Of a DNA stretch of 64,000 nucleotides, positions 52,482-60,564 are shown in pieces; the first letter of the stretch is position 1, and the number at the start of each line of letters is the position of its first letter. Location: the NCBI RefSeq assembly GCF_028464065.1, contig NZ_CP116808.1:2757501-2821500 (forward strand). The letters are read 5' to 3'. The position numbers were made by a program, and so were the translations under genes. The notes below the pieces were generated by a model that saw nothing but the letters and a program-made list of their open reading frames with translations, had not been told where the DNA came from and made no database searches. This stretch comes from Saprospira sp. CCB-QB6 (lineage in GTDB: Bacteria > Bacteroidota > Bacteroidia > Chitinophagales > Saprospiraceae).

Positions 52482-55030
52482 AACTAGCGCTAGGCATTTT
52501 TCTGTGTTTTGGCCTATCCTCTTCGCTCTCCGCCCAAACCACCCCCGATAGCCTAGCTAATGCCCTTTATTGGGCCGGGGAATGCAAAGCTGCCGAAAAA
52601 GAATATCTTCAACTTTTAAAGCAGGTCAAAGCAGAAGAAGAGCCAGATTTATATCAAGATGTCATTTTTGGCTTAGCCAGAGTTTATGCTTGCCTTTTTG
52701 AGTACCAAAAAGCCAAACAACTTTATTTTGAGGCCCGTAGCTTGGTGGCTAGCCAACCTAATGGAACAGCCTCTGATCGGTACTTAGACATTCTAAATGG
52801 CTTGGCAGGGGTCCATCACTCTATGAAAGATCTACTTTCGGCAGAGCTTTATTATCAGGAGTATCTGGACCGAGAAGCCCGAAAAGGAAAATCCAATAGT
52901 CTTAGCCGTTCTGTGGGACTCAATAATATCTCTTTGGTTTATTATGATCAGAAAAAATGGGATAAGGCCATTAAAAACTATTTGGAAGCCATTGAAATTG
53001 AGAAATTCCATAAAGATCCCTACAAAAGTCTTCCCTTATATTACTTGAATCTAGGCCGTGCCTATCATGCCAAAAAAGACTTTGAGAACACTCGAAAATA
53101 CTTTCTACTCGCTTTAGAGAGCGATAGCTTAGCCTATGATAAGGCTGACCCTTATTCTTTCTATTTTTCTATTCTCTACAACTTATCCCACTTAGAGAAC
53201 GAGCTGGGGAATAGTGAAAAAGCTGCGGCTTATGCCTTGCGCTGTCTTCGAGAAGATTGCCAGCTCCCTCAGTTGAGTGATCAGTTGGATGAAAACTGGA
53301 AGGAAGCTATTTTAACTGCCGATTATATTTCAGAGGTACCAGTATGGGATGGATTAGAGGCCTATTATTATGCTTTGAAAGGCATTAACCCAGATGGGCA
53401 GCTAGTAATAGCGCAAACTGCTATGGCCATGCAGAATCGTTATTTGCTCCGCTTTGAGGATGAAAATGACCTTTATACAGCCTTGAAATACAAAGGAGAG
53501 TGGGCCAATTTAGGCCTATGGGCAGCTTCGGAAGCTTATGCTAAAAAGAAATCTGCTAAGCCTTTCCAAGAAGGGCTTTATTTTGCGGAAGAAGGCCTGG
53601 CTGCACTTCTGCGCAGCAAGTTGCGTAAAAATGAGCAGCTTAGCTTGTTGCAACTGCCTGCAGATTGGGCCAAAAAAGAAGACGATTTGCGTCAGGCGCA
53701 AAAAGCAGCCAAACTAGCGCTTATCAATGCTGGTCGAGCAGAGGAAGATGCCGCTCAAAAGGCTTATAATCAGGCCCAAATTGCCTATAGTCAATTTCAA
53801 GATGAGCTCAGAGAACAATTTCCAGATTATCATCAACTAAATTATAGTGAGGCTAGTATTTCTGTAGAGGCCATACAAAATTTATTAGGGCCTAATAGAA
53901 CAATGATGATTTTCCTTCAATCGGATTCTGCAGCTTACCGTATGGAGTTGAGTCAAAAGCGGCTTTCTTTGGTCCGGTTACCGATTATACAGGATAGCTT
54001 GGAGCAGCAGATTATGGCTTTGCGCAAGATGCTGACCGATTATAGCGGCTTGAAATCGCAGGATATACAGCTCTTTAAACAGCGGGCGCATGCACTTTAC
54101 CAATTTCTTTTTCCTGAGCAGATGCCCGCTGCAGGCCAAGAACTCATTTTTGTGAATGAGGGAAGCTTTGCTCTTTTACCCTTTGAGGTATTATTGACCG
54201 ATCAAAAGGGAGAAGATTTTGAGCAGCTTTCTTATTTGGTCCGTAACTACCCCATTAGCTATAGCTATTCGGCGGAGTTGTGGATGCAGGCCGAGCAAAG
54301 CTATGCCTCTTCGGCCCAGAAACTATTTTGGGCCATGACGGCCAACTATGAGGGAACAGGTTTGTCGCCCTTACCCTCAGCGAATATAGAAGCGCAAAAG
54401 CTCGCTCAATTGATGGGAGGCGATTATAATGCAGGAGCTAAGGAAAGTGATTTTAAGCAAGAGGCCAAAGATTATCGCATTTTGCATTTGGCCATGCACG
54501 GTTTGCTCAATGACAAAAACCCTATGCTTTCGGCTATGGCCTTTAGTGCAGATAAAAATGAAGATGGGTTGTTGCAGGCGCATGAAATTGCGGAGCTAGA
54601 TTTAGGAGCTGAACTAGTGGTCCTTTCTGCTTGCCAAACTGGAGAGGGTAAGCTACAAACAGGAGAAGGCAGTTTGTCTTTGGCGCGGGCATTTCGCTAT
54701 GCGGGCACCCCTTCTTTATTGATGAGTCTTTGGCAGGTAAATGACCAGAGTACAGCCTATATTATGGAAGCTTATTATAAGGGCTTGCAGTCGGGAATGA
54801 CAAAATCTATGGCCCTACAACAGGCCAAAATTACTTATTTGGAAAACAGCAAAAGTTGGTCGGCTCATCCTGCTTTTTGGGCGGCCTTTGTGCAGCTTGG
54901 CCAAACCCAACCCTTGCAAGCGGGGAGCAATTGGTTGCTTTGGGTATGGACCTTGGCGGTACCACTAAGCTTGTTGTTGGCCTATTACTTTTTGTTCTAT
55001 AAAAGAGGAAATCGAGAAGTAGCGGCTTAA
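52322..55030 (+). CDS. TPR-CHAT caspase-like protein with C-terminal membrane anchor
   Basis: 902 residues as opened from ATG 52322. Residues 1-53 are read through repeat copy 18. A hydrophobic signal-like segment ending LSSSLSAQ follows (about 54-72), then TPR-type helical repeats (about 80-450) and a charged helical region. The CHAT protease domain (about 580-850) has a probable catalytic His in LHLAMHGLL (about 725) and Cys in LSACQTGEG (about 769). A C-terminal transmembrane helix (about 870-890) precedes a short basic tail. CHAT proteins are caspase-fold proteases, some acting in defence or regulated death. The true start may be a TTG at 52436, which gives a clean signal peptide; see findings. 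Confidence 0.87.
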   Translation: MGLPPSCLLRPKGLLSSCRALCYGARYSLGPSQKSAAFLLGLPLRGTRSAALGQLALGIFLCFGLSSSLSAQTTPDSLANALYWAGECKAAEKEYLQLLKQVKAEEEPDLYQDVIFGLARVYACLFEYQKAKQLYFEARSLVASQPNGTASDRYLDILNGLAGVHHSMKDLLSAELYYQEYLDREARKGKSNSLSRSVGLNNISLVYYDQKKWDKAIKNYLEAIEIEKFHKDPYKSLPLYYLNLGRAYHAKKDFENTRKYFLLALESDSLAYDKADPYSFYFSILYNLSHLENELGNSEKAAAYALRCLREDCQLPQLSDQLDENWKEAILTADYISEVPVWDGLEAYYYALKGINPDGQLVIAQTAMAMQNRYLLRFEDENDLYTALKYKGEWANLGLWAASEAYAKKKSAKPFQEGLYFAEEGLAALLRSKLRKNEQLSLLQLPADWAKKEDDLRQAQKAAKLALINAGRAEEDAAQKAYNQAQIAYSQFQDELREQFPDYHQLNYSEASISVEAIQNLLGPNRTMMIFLQSDSAAYRMELSQKRLSLVRLPIIQDSLEQQIMALRKMLTDYSGLKSQDIQLFKQRAHALYQFLFPEQMPAAGQELIFVNEGSFALLPFEVLLTDQKGEDFEQLSYLVRNYPISYSYSAELWMQAEQSYASSAQKLFWAMTANYEGTGLSPLPSANIEAQKLAQLMGGDYNAGAKESDFKQEAKDYRILHLAMHGLLNDKNPMLSAMAFSADKNEDGLLQAHEIAELDLGAELVVLSACQTGEGKLQTGEGSLSLARAFRYAGTPSLLMSLWQVNDQSTAYIMEAYYKGLQSGMTKSMALQQAKITYLENSKSWSAHPAFWAAFVQLGQTQPLQAGSNWLLWVWTLAVPLSLLLAYYFLFYKRGNREVAA

Positions 55031-55049
55031 GTTGGGCCTTAGTTGTGCA

Positions 55050-55084
55050 AAGGGGGAAGAGCTATAGCTCTTCCCCCTTTTTGT
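55050..55084 (+). terminator. Terminator after the CHAT gene
   Basis: AGGGGGAAGAGCT and AGCTCTTCCCCCT pair around a two-base loop; a T-run follows. Confidence 0.93.
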
Positions 55085-55138
55085 TTTGCTGTAGAGCGCT
55101 TTGGCCCTAGTCCTTTGCAGCAGGGCGGCGAAGCCGCA

Positions 55139-55260
55139 GGCTGAGGGATGGGCAGCAGTGGCCGTAGGCCAGACCTAGGCGGCAAAGCCGCCGCAGGGCC
55201 GAGCGAAGAGCGAGCTGCGAGACAGCCCGACCCGACCGAAGGGAGGGGCAGCCCCTAAAA
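55139..55260 (+). repeat. Dispersed structured repeat, subfamily B (copy 19)
   Basis: Outer stem GGCTG/CAGCC; hairpins GGCC/GGCC and GGCGGC/GCCGCC; third hairpin shortened (CC/GG with GAAGGGAGG); boxes GGGCCGAGCGA and AGCGAGC; tail CCCCTAAAAAAAC. The rest of the gap to 55526 is AT-rich; TTG, 20 bases, TAATTTAG around 55450-55476 is a possible promoter but weak. Confidence 0.9.
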
Positions 55261-55526
55261 AAACAAATTATGGTTAAGTCTTTAAGGGGCATAAAGCTAT
55301 TTGTGAATAGACTATTGAATAAAGTTAAAAAAGCCCTAAGTGCTTGTAAATAATGTAATTGTATGCTGTTGTTGAGGGCTAAAGCGAAGCTTAAAGAAAG
55401 GGGGGGAGGATTAACTGACAAAGCGGGTATTTTTTCGCTTCAAAATTGAAAAGTCTAAAAAAAAAGCCTAATTTAGAAGCCGATTGGAACCGAACTTTTC
55501 ATGCACTATAATATCTGCCTAATACT

Positions 55527-58500
55527 ATGGCTGAAGAAATTCAAGAATCCGCAGCGGAAACCTCTATGGCGCCCATAAACATTAATTATGGTCCATTTGA
55601 GTTGAAATCTGCTTCGGGAGATCCGACAGAGAACATGAGCGCATCTTTGCGTTTATTTGAAAATAATAATGAAATTCCTCCAGGTGTTCTTCAGGTGATG
55701 AAGGAGGGGGAAGATTACCGAGTTAGTTTTGATGGCGCTTATCCTTTGCAGGCGAACTTAGGAAGTTTGCAAACGGAGAACCTCACGCTCAATCATGTGG
55801 CTGTGGGGAGTGGTGGACTGGAGAGTCTGCAGGTGCAGTTGGCTCGTTTGGCTATGGGCCAACAATTTGAGATTACGAATGCACAGCTTAGCCTTTCGGG
55901 CAGTGGTGGCAACTGGCAGGTGACTGCTGGGGGCGCTTCTGGCGAATTGATGGGGCATGCTTTTACGGCGGCTGGCGTACAAATGAATTTGGATAGCAGC
56001 GGTAATTTTATCGATGCTACTTTTGATAGTGTCAGTGGCGAAAATGTAGAACTTTCTGCTGGGCGTTTGACTCCTCAAGGTTTGCAGATTGCTAGTGCTG
56101 GCTTGCAGTTGCCCGAAATTATGGGGCAGCGTATGACTGCTGATTTTACAGATTTAAATATCACTGCCACGGGAGCAACGGGGGCTGGCGTTTTGCGTCA
56201 GGATTCGACTTTGGAGTTGTTGGGTGGAAAGGCTCAGCTTTCTGGCTTTACTGGCGCCATTAACTTGAGCGCTGATAGCTGGATGGTGGATGTAGCCGCT
56301 ACAGCTGATTTTCAGGATGGCCCCCATCAGGTAACTGGTTTGATGGCTCGTTATACAGCTACTGGAGAAACCTCCAATTTGGCTGTAGAGGGCGGAAGCT
56401 GGAGCTCTACAGTTGGTCCTTTTAGCTTTTCTGGACAAGGGCTAACTTATGACACAACTTCTGACCAATTGAATATTAGTACTGCCGAATTATTGGCTGA
56501 TTTGGAGCAATTTCAAATGCAAGGTACTGGAAATGGCCTGCGTTTGGGTCCTGATGGTTTTGCTTTTGACAGCATTCAGATGAATACTTTGGCGCCTGTA
56601 GATTTGTTGCCAGGCCTTTCTGTTGGCAGCCTAAGCGGCGAATTGCGCCAAGAAGGAGAAGGCTTTGCCTTTGATGCCGAAGGCCAACAAATTGCCATGA
56701 CTTATGGCGCCGCTACAGGAACCGTAGCTGGTTTGCAGTATTATTACAATAGTACGGGGAGCTCAATTGAGGCCCAAAGTATTGCCTTAGAACATCCCGC
56801 TTTGGGTATTTCTGTGGGAAGTTTGAGCCATACGGCTGGACAAACGACTTTGGGAGAATCTCAAATTACCGTGCACAATATTGGTGCTGCTGGCGATATC
56901 GTAGCAGGCAGCGAGAGCATGGAATTGACAGATGCTGGGCTGCGCGTAACGAATTTTTCTGCTAGTCTGCCCGAGTTTGGCGGAGTAGCCGCCACAGCTA
57001 CAGCCACGGGAATTACCGTAGGCGATAGCCTAGCTGTAGAAGGCGGAACTCTCGATTTGGCTGGTGAAATTAGCCTTGTTGGTGGCGCTTTGACGGTAAG
57101 CAACCCCAGTTCTACTTTTGATTATGCAGAAACGGGCTGGCAAACAGAAACGCAAGGCACAATTGGCCTGAATGTACCCAATACTACAGCTTCTGGAGAC
57201 CTTCGCATAAGCGCTGGCTCAGAAGGAACCGAAATGGAATTGCTCAATGGCCAAATTGATGCAGAAATTGGCGGTGTCGGCCTTAGCGGTACAGGCGTGA
57301 GCTACGCTTCTGAAACTGATGAGTTGAATGTGGACCAAGTGCAGATTACTGCTAGCGAATTGCTAGAAGGTGGCGATTTGCAGGCTACAGCTACAGGAAT
57401 TACGTTTAATCAAACTGGTTTTGATTTCGAAACTATAAATGTTAGCTCTACTGGAGCTATGGAATTATTGCCTGGCTTTACAGTCAGTGCTATCGATGGT
57501 CTACTCAGCAAAAATGGAGAAAACTTTGATTTGGCCTTGGGCGCTGATGCAACAGTAGCTCTAGGGACAATTAATGGGGCTGCAGAAGTAGATTATACTT
57601 ACGAAAATGGACAGTCTAGCATTGAATTGCCTAGCCTTCAATTATCAGCTGGCCTATTTAGCTTGGAAACAAATAACCTTGCTTATGAAAATGGGCAGTT
57701 GAGCATTGATACCGTAGACCTAAGCCTAGAAAATCTAGGCCCAATTGCTAGCGGCTTGACGGCTTCTGCCTCAGGAGTTGTATACAGCAGCGCAGGCTTA
57801 TCTATTGATAGCATGAGCGCAGAGTTTCCCGAATTGGCTGGAACTGGCGTTTCTGTTCTAGTCGAAAACTTTAATGTAGCTGCTGGAGGCGCTGTATCTG
57901 GTACAGGAACCGTAAACTTAGCTAGCGATATCGTTCTAGCTGGTGGTGCAGCAACCCTAAGCGATATTGAGTCTAGTGTTGACTTTGGTGGCAATACTTG
58001 GGGCGTTTCTATTGGCGCTGGTTTGGCTTTTGCCGTTGCTGGTGTAGAAGCTTCTGGACAAGTGGATGTGAATTATGCCTCTAATGCTGGCCTAGATATT
58101 AAGGTCCGAAATAGCCGTTTTGAAGCTGGTTTTGCTGGCTTTGAAGCTAGCTCTAAAGAAATGGGCTATGAGGCCAATGAAAATAAGTTTGTCGTCAAAT
58201 CTCCCGCCTTTAGCTTCCCTAATTTTGCCGCTGGCCTAAAAGCAGAAGCCGAATCAATCTCTATGCAAGAGGGCGATTTGCAAATCGAAGATGTGAAGGT
58301 GGCCCTAGGCTATGAGTGGAATATCCGCGAGGGAATTGTGGCCTCTCTAGAAGAAGGCGCACTCAATAAAGAGGGCTCAAATGTTACCCTTACCGCTGTG
58401 GCTTCTCTCAATATCGATTTGCCTCAGTATAGCACCACAGGAAGCGCAGCTGCTTCTCTAGAAGTGTCTTTGTCTGACGGAAATATTGAAGCTTCTCTAG

Positions 58501-59429
58501 ATGCACTCTCCCTAGATAATGCTATCGTCAATATGACCGTAGGCGCAGACTCTAAACTGACCGAAAATGGCTTCTACTTTAGCGAAGTGACTTTGGGCAT
58601 TAGTGAAGATGCTGACTATGATACACTCAAAGAGATGTTTCCCGCTTTCGGCGGATTGGGCGCTATGGCTATCAACGCACTTAAAGGCTCTAATGTAGTG
58701 GCCAAGGGCGTTAATGTTAGCCGAGCCAACGGCTTCCAAGCCGAAGATATCTCTTTGGATTTTGCCAAAATTCCTTTCCAAGCCATGGGCATGGAAGGCG
58801 AACTGGATATCAATAATCTCTCTGCCAAATTGGGCGGCTCTAAGGAGTTTAAATTAGCCGATTTTGGTATTCCTACTAGCGTGGGTATTTCAGTGCCTAT
58901 CGTGGCCGGAATTAACGCTACTGGAGAAATTGGAATTGACGCCGGCATTAAACTAGGCGCCAATATTCAGGCCCAAGGCAATAAGGATAGCGACATTTGG
59001 GAACTCATGGGCGGTATTGATGCCGATGGAGCTCTATCCGTCTATATTCAGGCCGGAGTAGAAGTAGACGCTTGGGTAGCTGGCGCTGGAGCCGCTATTC
59101 GCGCCGCCTTTAATACCGATCTCGATATTAGCGCAGGTATCGGCATGGCAATCACCTATAATCCCGATACCAAATCGGTGGAAATGGTGCATGAGGGAAT
59201 CACTTTTGATTACCGTGCTTTAGCCGAAATTTATACCAGCCTTAGCCTGGTCCTCAACGGCCATATTTTAGGCTGGGAAACGGAAGAGATTATCGAATTG
59301 GCCCGCTGGGATATCGGTATCTTGGATGCCAAAGGCGATACAGAAGGTAATTCTTTGGGCGAACTGCTAGGCAACTTTAGCAATAGCGCCAAATTGATGA
59401 CAGAAGATGATGAATACAAATTAGTCTAA
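55527..59429 (+). CDS. Giant repeat-rich protein of unknown function
   Basis: 1300 residues, with no signal peptide or membrane helix in its N-terminus and no cysteine that I could find. It is built of short beta-strand repeats rich in Gly, Ser, Ala, Asn and Leu. Three long super-repeats of about 285 residues begin near residues 181 (LTPQGLQIASAGLQLPE), 466 (LTDAGLRVTNFSASLPE) and 751 (YSSAGLSIDSMSAEFPE). Each is followed by a similar GGxxxLS stretch. The C-terminal 300 residues differ, with Gly/Ala-rich strands and an acidic end. The pattern suggests an elongated beta-solenoid or TamB-like beta-taco. No function can be assigned. It has its own terminator. Confidence 0.85.
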   Translation: MAEEIQESAAETSMAPININYGPFELKSASGDPTENMSASLRLFENNNEIPPGVLQVMKEGEDYRVSFDGAYPLQANLGSLQTENLTLNHVAVGSGGLESLQVQLARLAMGQQFEITNAQLSLSGSGGNWQVTAGGASGELMGHAFTAAGVQMNLDSSGNFIDATFDSVSGENVELSAGRLTPQGLQIASAGLQLPEIMGQRMTADFTDLNITATGATGAGVLRQDSTLELLGGKAQLSGFTGAINLSADSWMVDVAATADFQDGPHQVTGLMARYTATGETSNLAVEGGSWSSTVGPFSFSGQGLTYDTTSDQLNISTAELLADLEQFQMQGTGNGLRLGPDGFAFDSIQMNTLAPVDLLPGLSVGSLSGELRQEGEGFAFDAEGQQIAMTYGAATGTVAGLQYYYNSTGSSIEAQSIALEHPALGISVGSLSHTAGQTTLGESQITVHNIGAAGDIVAGSESMELTDAGLRVTNFSASLPEFGGVAATATATGITVGDSLAVEGGTLDLAGEISLVGGALTVSNPSSTFDYAETGWQTETQGTIGLNVPNTTASGDLRISAGSEGTEMELLNGQIDAEIGGVGLSGTGVSYASETDELNVDQVQITASELLEGGDLQATATGITFNQTGFDFETINVSSTGAMELLPGFTVSAIDGLLSKNGENFDLALGADATVALGTINGAAEVDYTYENGQSSIELPSLQLSAGLFSLETNNLAYENGQLSIDTVDLSLENLGPIASGLTASASGVVYSSAGLSIDSMSAEFPELAGTGVSVLVENFNVAAGGAVSGTGTVNLASDIVLAGGAATLSDIESSVDFGGNTWGVSIGAGLAFAVAGVEASGQVDVNYASNAGLDIKVRNSRFEAGFAGFEASSKEMGYEANENKFVVKSPAFSFPNFAAGLKAEAESISMQEGDLQIEDVKVALGYEWNIREGIVASLEEGALNKEGSNVTLTAVASLNIDLPQYSTTGSAAASLEVSLSDGNIEASLDALSLDNAIVNMTVGADSKLTENGFYFSEVTLGISEDADYDTLKEMFPAFGGLGAMAINALKGSNVVAKGVNVSRANGFQAEDISLDFAKIPFQAMGMEGELDINNLSAKLGGSKEFKLADFGIPTSVGISVPIVAGINATGEIGIDAGIKLGANIQAQGNKDSDIWELMGGIDADGALSVYIQAGVEVDAWVAGAGAAIRAAFNTDLDISAGIGMAITYNPDTKSVEMVHEGITFDYRALAEIYTSLSLVLNGHILGWETEEIIELARWDIGILDAKGDTEGNSLGELLGNFSNSAKLMTEDDEYKLV

Positions 59430-59453
59430 AGGCTATCTCTTCTCTAAAGACTA

Positions 59454-59487
59454 AAGGTCCAATACGTTTATGTATTGGGCCTTTTTT
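59454..59487 (+). terminator. Terminator after the giant repeat protein gene
   Basis: AAGGTCCAATAC pairs with GTATTGGGCCTT (one G-U pair), followed by six T residues. Confidence 0.92.
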
Positions 59488-59496
59488 ATTGTTTTT

Positions 59497-59612
59497 TGGG
59501 GCTGCCCCGCCCTGCGGGCGGGTCGGGCTGTTCCGGGCTCGCTGCTCGCTCGGCCCTGCGCGGGCTCCGCCCACTAGGTCTGGCCTGCGGCCACCCTCTC
59601 CATCCCTCAGCC
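59497..59612 (-). repeat. Dispersed structured repeat, subfamily B (copy 20)
   Basis: Minus-strand copy: GGCTGAGGGATGGA start, hairpins GGCC/GGCC, GCGGGC/GCCCGC-like (GGGCTCCGCCC) and CGCCC/GGGCG, outer stem GGCTG/CAGCC, box GGGCCGAGCGA then AGCGAGC. Confidence 0.9.
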
Positions 59613-59831
59613 TGCGGCAAAGCCGCCTCTATACGCATAAAAAGCGCTGTTTGAAATTTTGTCTGCGCCCCTTTCCCTAGGGTGCAAAATTTCTATCATA
59701 TAGGCCTGTGGGTTGAAACCCACCGCAAGAAGGGAGGCCATGCAAAACCTAATAAAATGGGCCGAAGGTTAAACCCTTCAGCCCATATATTAGAGGAAAA
59801 TAGCCGCTTCTAAGGCCAAAAGATTTACATC

Positions 59832-59906
59832 CATGCGGGTTTCAACCCTCATTCCATAAAACATTGCGAAGCAATACCACATTTGCTGTGGGTTTCAACC
59901 CACAGT
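59832..59906 (+). repeat. Second dispersed repeat family, copy 2
   Basis: Same layout as 5851-5922: GCGGGTTTCAACCCTC, then about 30 bases with GCGAAGCAATACCA, then GTGGGTTTCAACCCAC. An inverted partial copy lies at 59708-59729 (GTGGGTTGAAACCCACC), and a hairpin AAGGTTAAACCCTT lies between. It abuts repeat copy 21. No gene is seen in 59613-60030. Confidence 0.72.
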
Positions 59907-59909
59907 ATC

Positions 59910-60028
59910 GGCCTAGCGATGTGCAGCAGTGGCCCGCAGGGCCAGACCGAGCCAGCAAAGCTGGCGAAGGGCCGAGCGAATAGCGAGCTGCGGAACGTAG
60001 CGCCTGCCGCAGGCAGGAGGCCCCAAAA
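59910..60028 (+). repeat. Dispersed structured repeat, subfamily A (copy 21)
   Basis: Near-consensus copy: outer stem GGCCT/AGGCC; hairpins GGCCC/GGGCC, GCCAGC/GCTGGC and CCTGCC/GGCAGG; boxes CAGACCGAG, GGGCCGAGCGA and AGCGAGC; tail CCCCAAAAA. Confidence 0.93.
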
Positions 60029-60030
60029 AT

Positions 60031-60060
60031 CAAAAAAGGCTCCTTGATACAAGGAACCTT
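60031..60060 (-). terminator. Terminator of the 60068-60544 gene
   Basis: AAGGTTCCTTG and CAAGGAGCCTT pair (one G-U), followed on the minus strand by six T residues. Confidence 0.8.
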
Positions 60061-60067
60061 AGAGGGC

Positions 60068-60544
60068 TTAATAATTTTGTCTAATTTCATGGACCATAAA
60101 ATCTAGGGCGCCGCTATCATAGAGTAGGCGGCGGCACATCTGGAAAAAGAGCAGCTCCTCCCAAAGTCGATAATTTTCATCATCGACCAAAGGGTTGCCC
60201 GTAGAATGAAAGCGTTGATTTTGGGGCAAGGGCTCAATTTCTGTGGCAAAGCGGGCTTGGATTTGGCTGCTGTCGGCAATTTGGAGGCCCAAAATGCGCT
60301 TTCGGCCTTCATGTCGGCTATAAATTTGCAAGGGCAGCCCCATCACAACCTGATTAAAAAAAGTATGGGGAGAAAACAGGCTAAACTTTCGGTTTTCGGG
60401 CAGCTCTAGATGAGCTGCCAAAAAATCAATCATCCATTCATCAATCGCTTTTTGGCCTGTGGCTACAAAATAGAAATAGGCCCGCTCCCAATCGGAAGAG
60501 GCGCTAGATTGAATCAGGCTATCATAAGAGGAAGTAGTCGTCAT
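60068..60544 (-). CDS. Hypothetical protein
   Basis: 158 residues with no signal peptide. It is mixed alpha/beta with the segments WERAYFYFVATGQKAIDEWM and LPLQIYSRHEGRKRILGLQIAD. The C-terminal half is helical, with one cysteine (FFQMCRRLLYD). I do not recognise the family. It begins 20 bases after the lipoprotein gene at 60565-61614 ends, so the two are probably one transcript. Confidence 0.7.
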   Translation of the reverse strand: MTTTSSYDSLIQSSASSDWERAYFYFVATGQKAIDEWMIDFLAAHLELPENRKFSLFSPHTFFNQVVMGLPLQIYSRHEGRKRILGLQIADSSQIQARFATEIEPLPQNQRFHSTGNPLVDDENYRLWEELLFFQMCRRLLYDSGALDFMVHEIRQNY

Positions 60545-60564
60545 TTTTGGAGGGATTCTGTGGG

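Noticed and set aside
55527-59429. Giant repeat protein as part of the rod-shaped 'rhapidosome' or another contractile injection system of Saprospira-like bacteria
   Set aside because: No sheath, tube, baseplate, spike or AAA+ ATPase gene lies in the window, and I saw no motif that links the protein to such particles.
841-60028. Dispersed repeats as a CRISPR array or as IS elements
   Set aside because: They are scattered singly rather than in an array, have no spacers, and carry no transposase frame.
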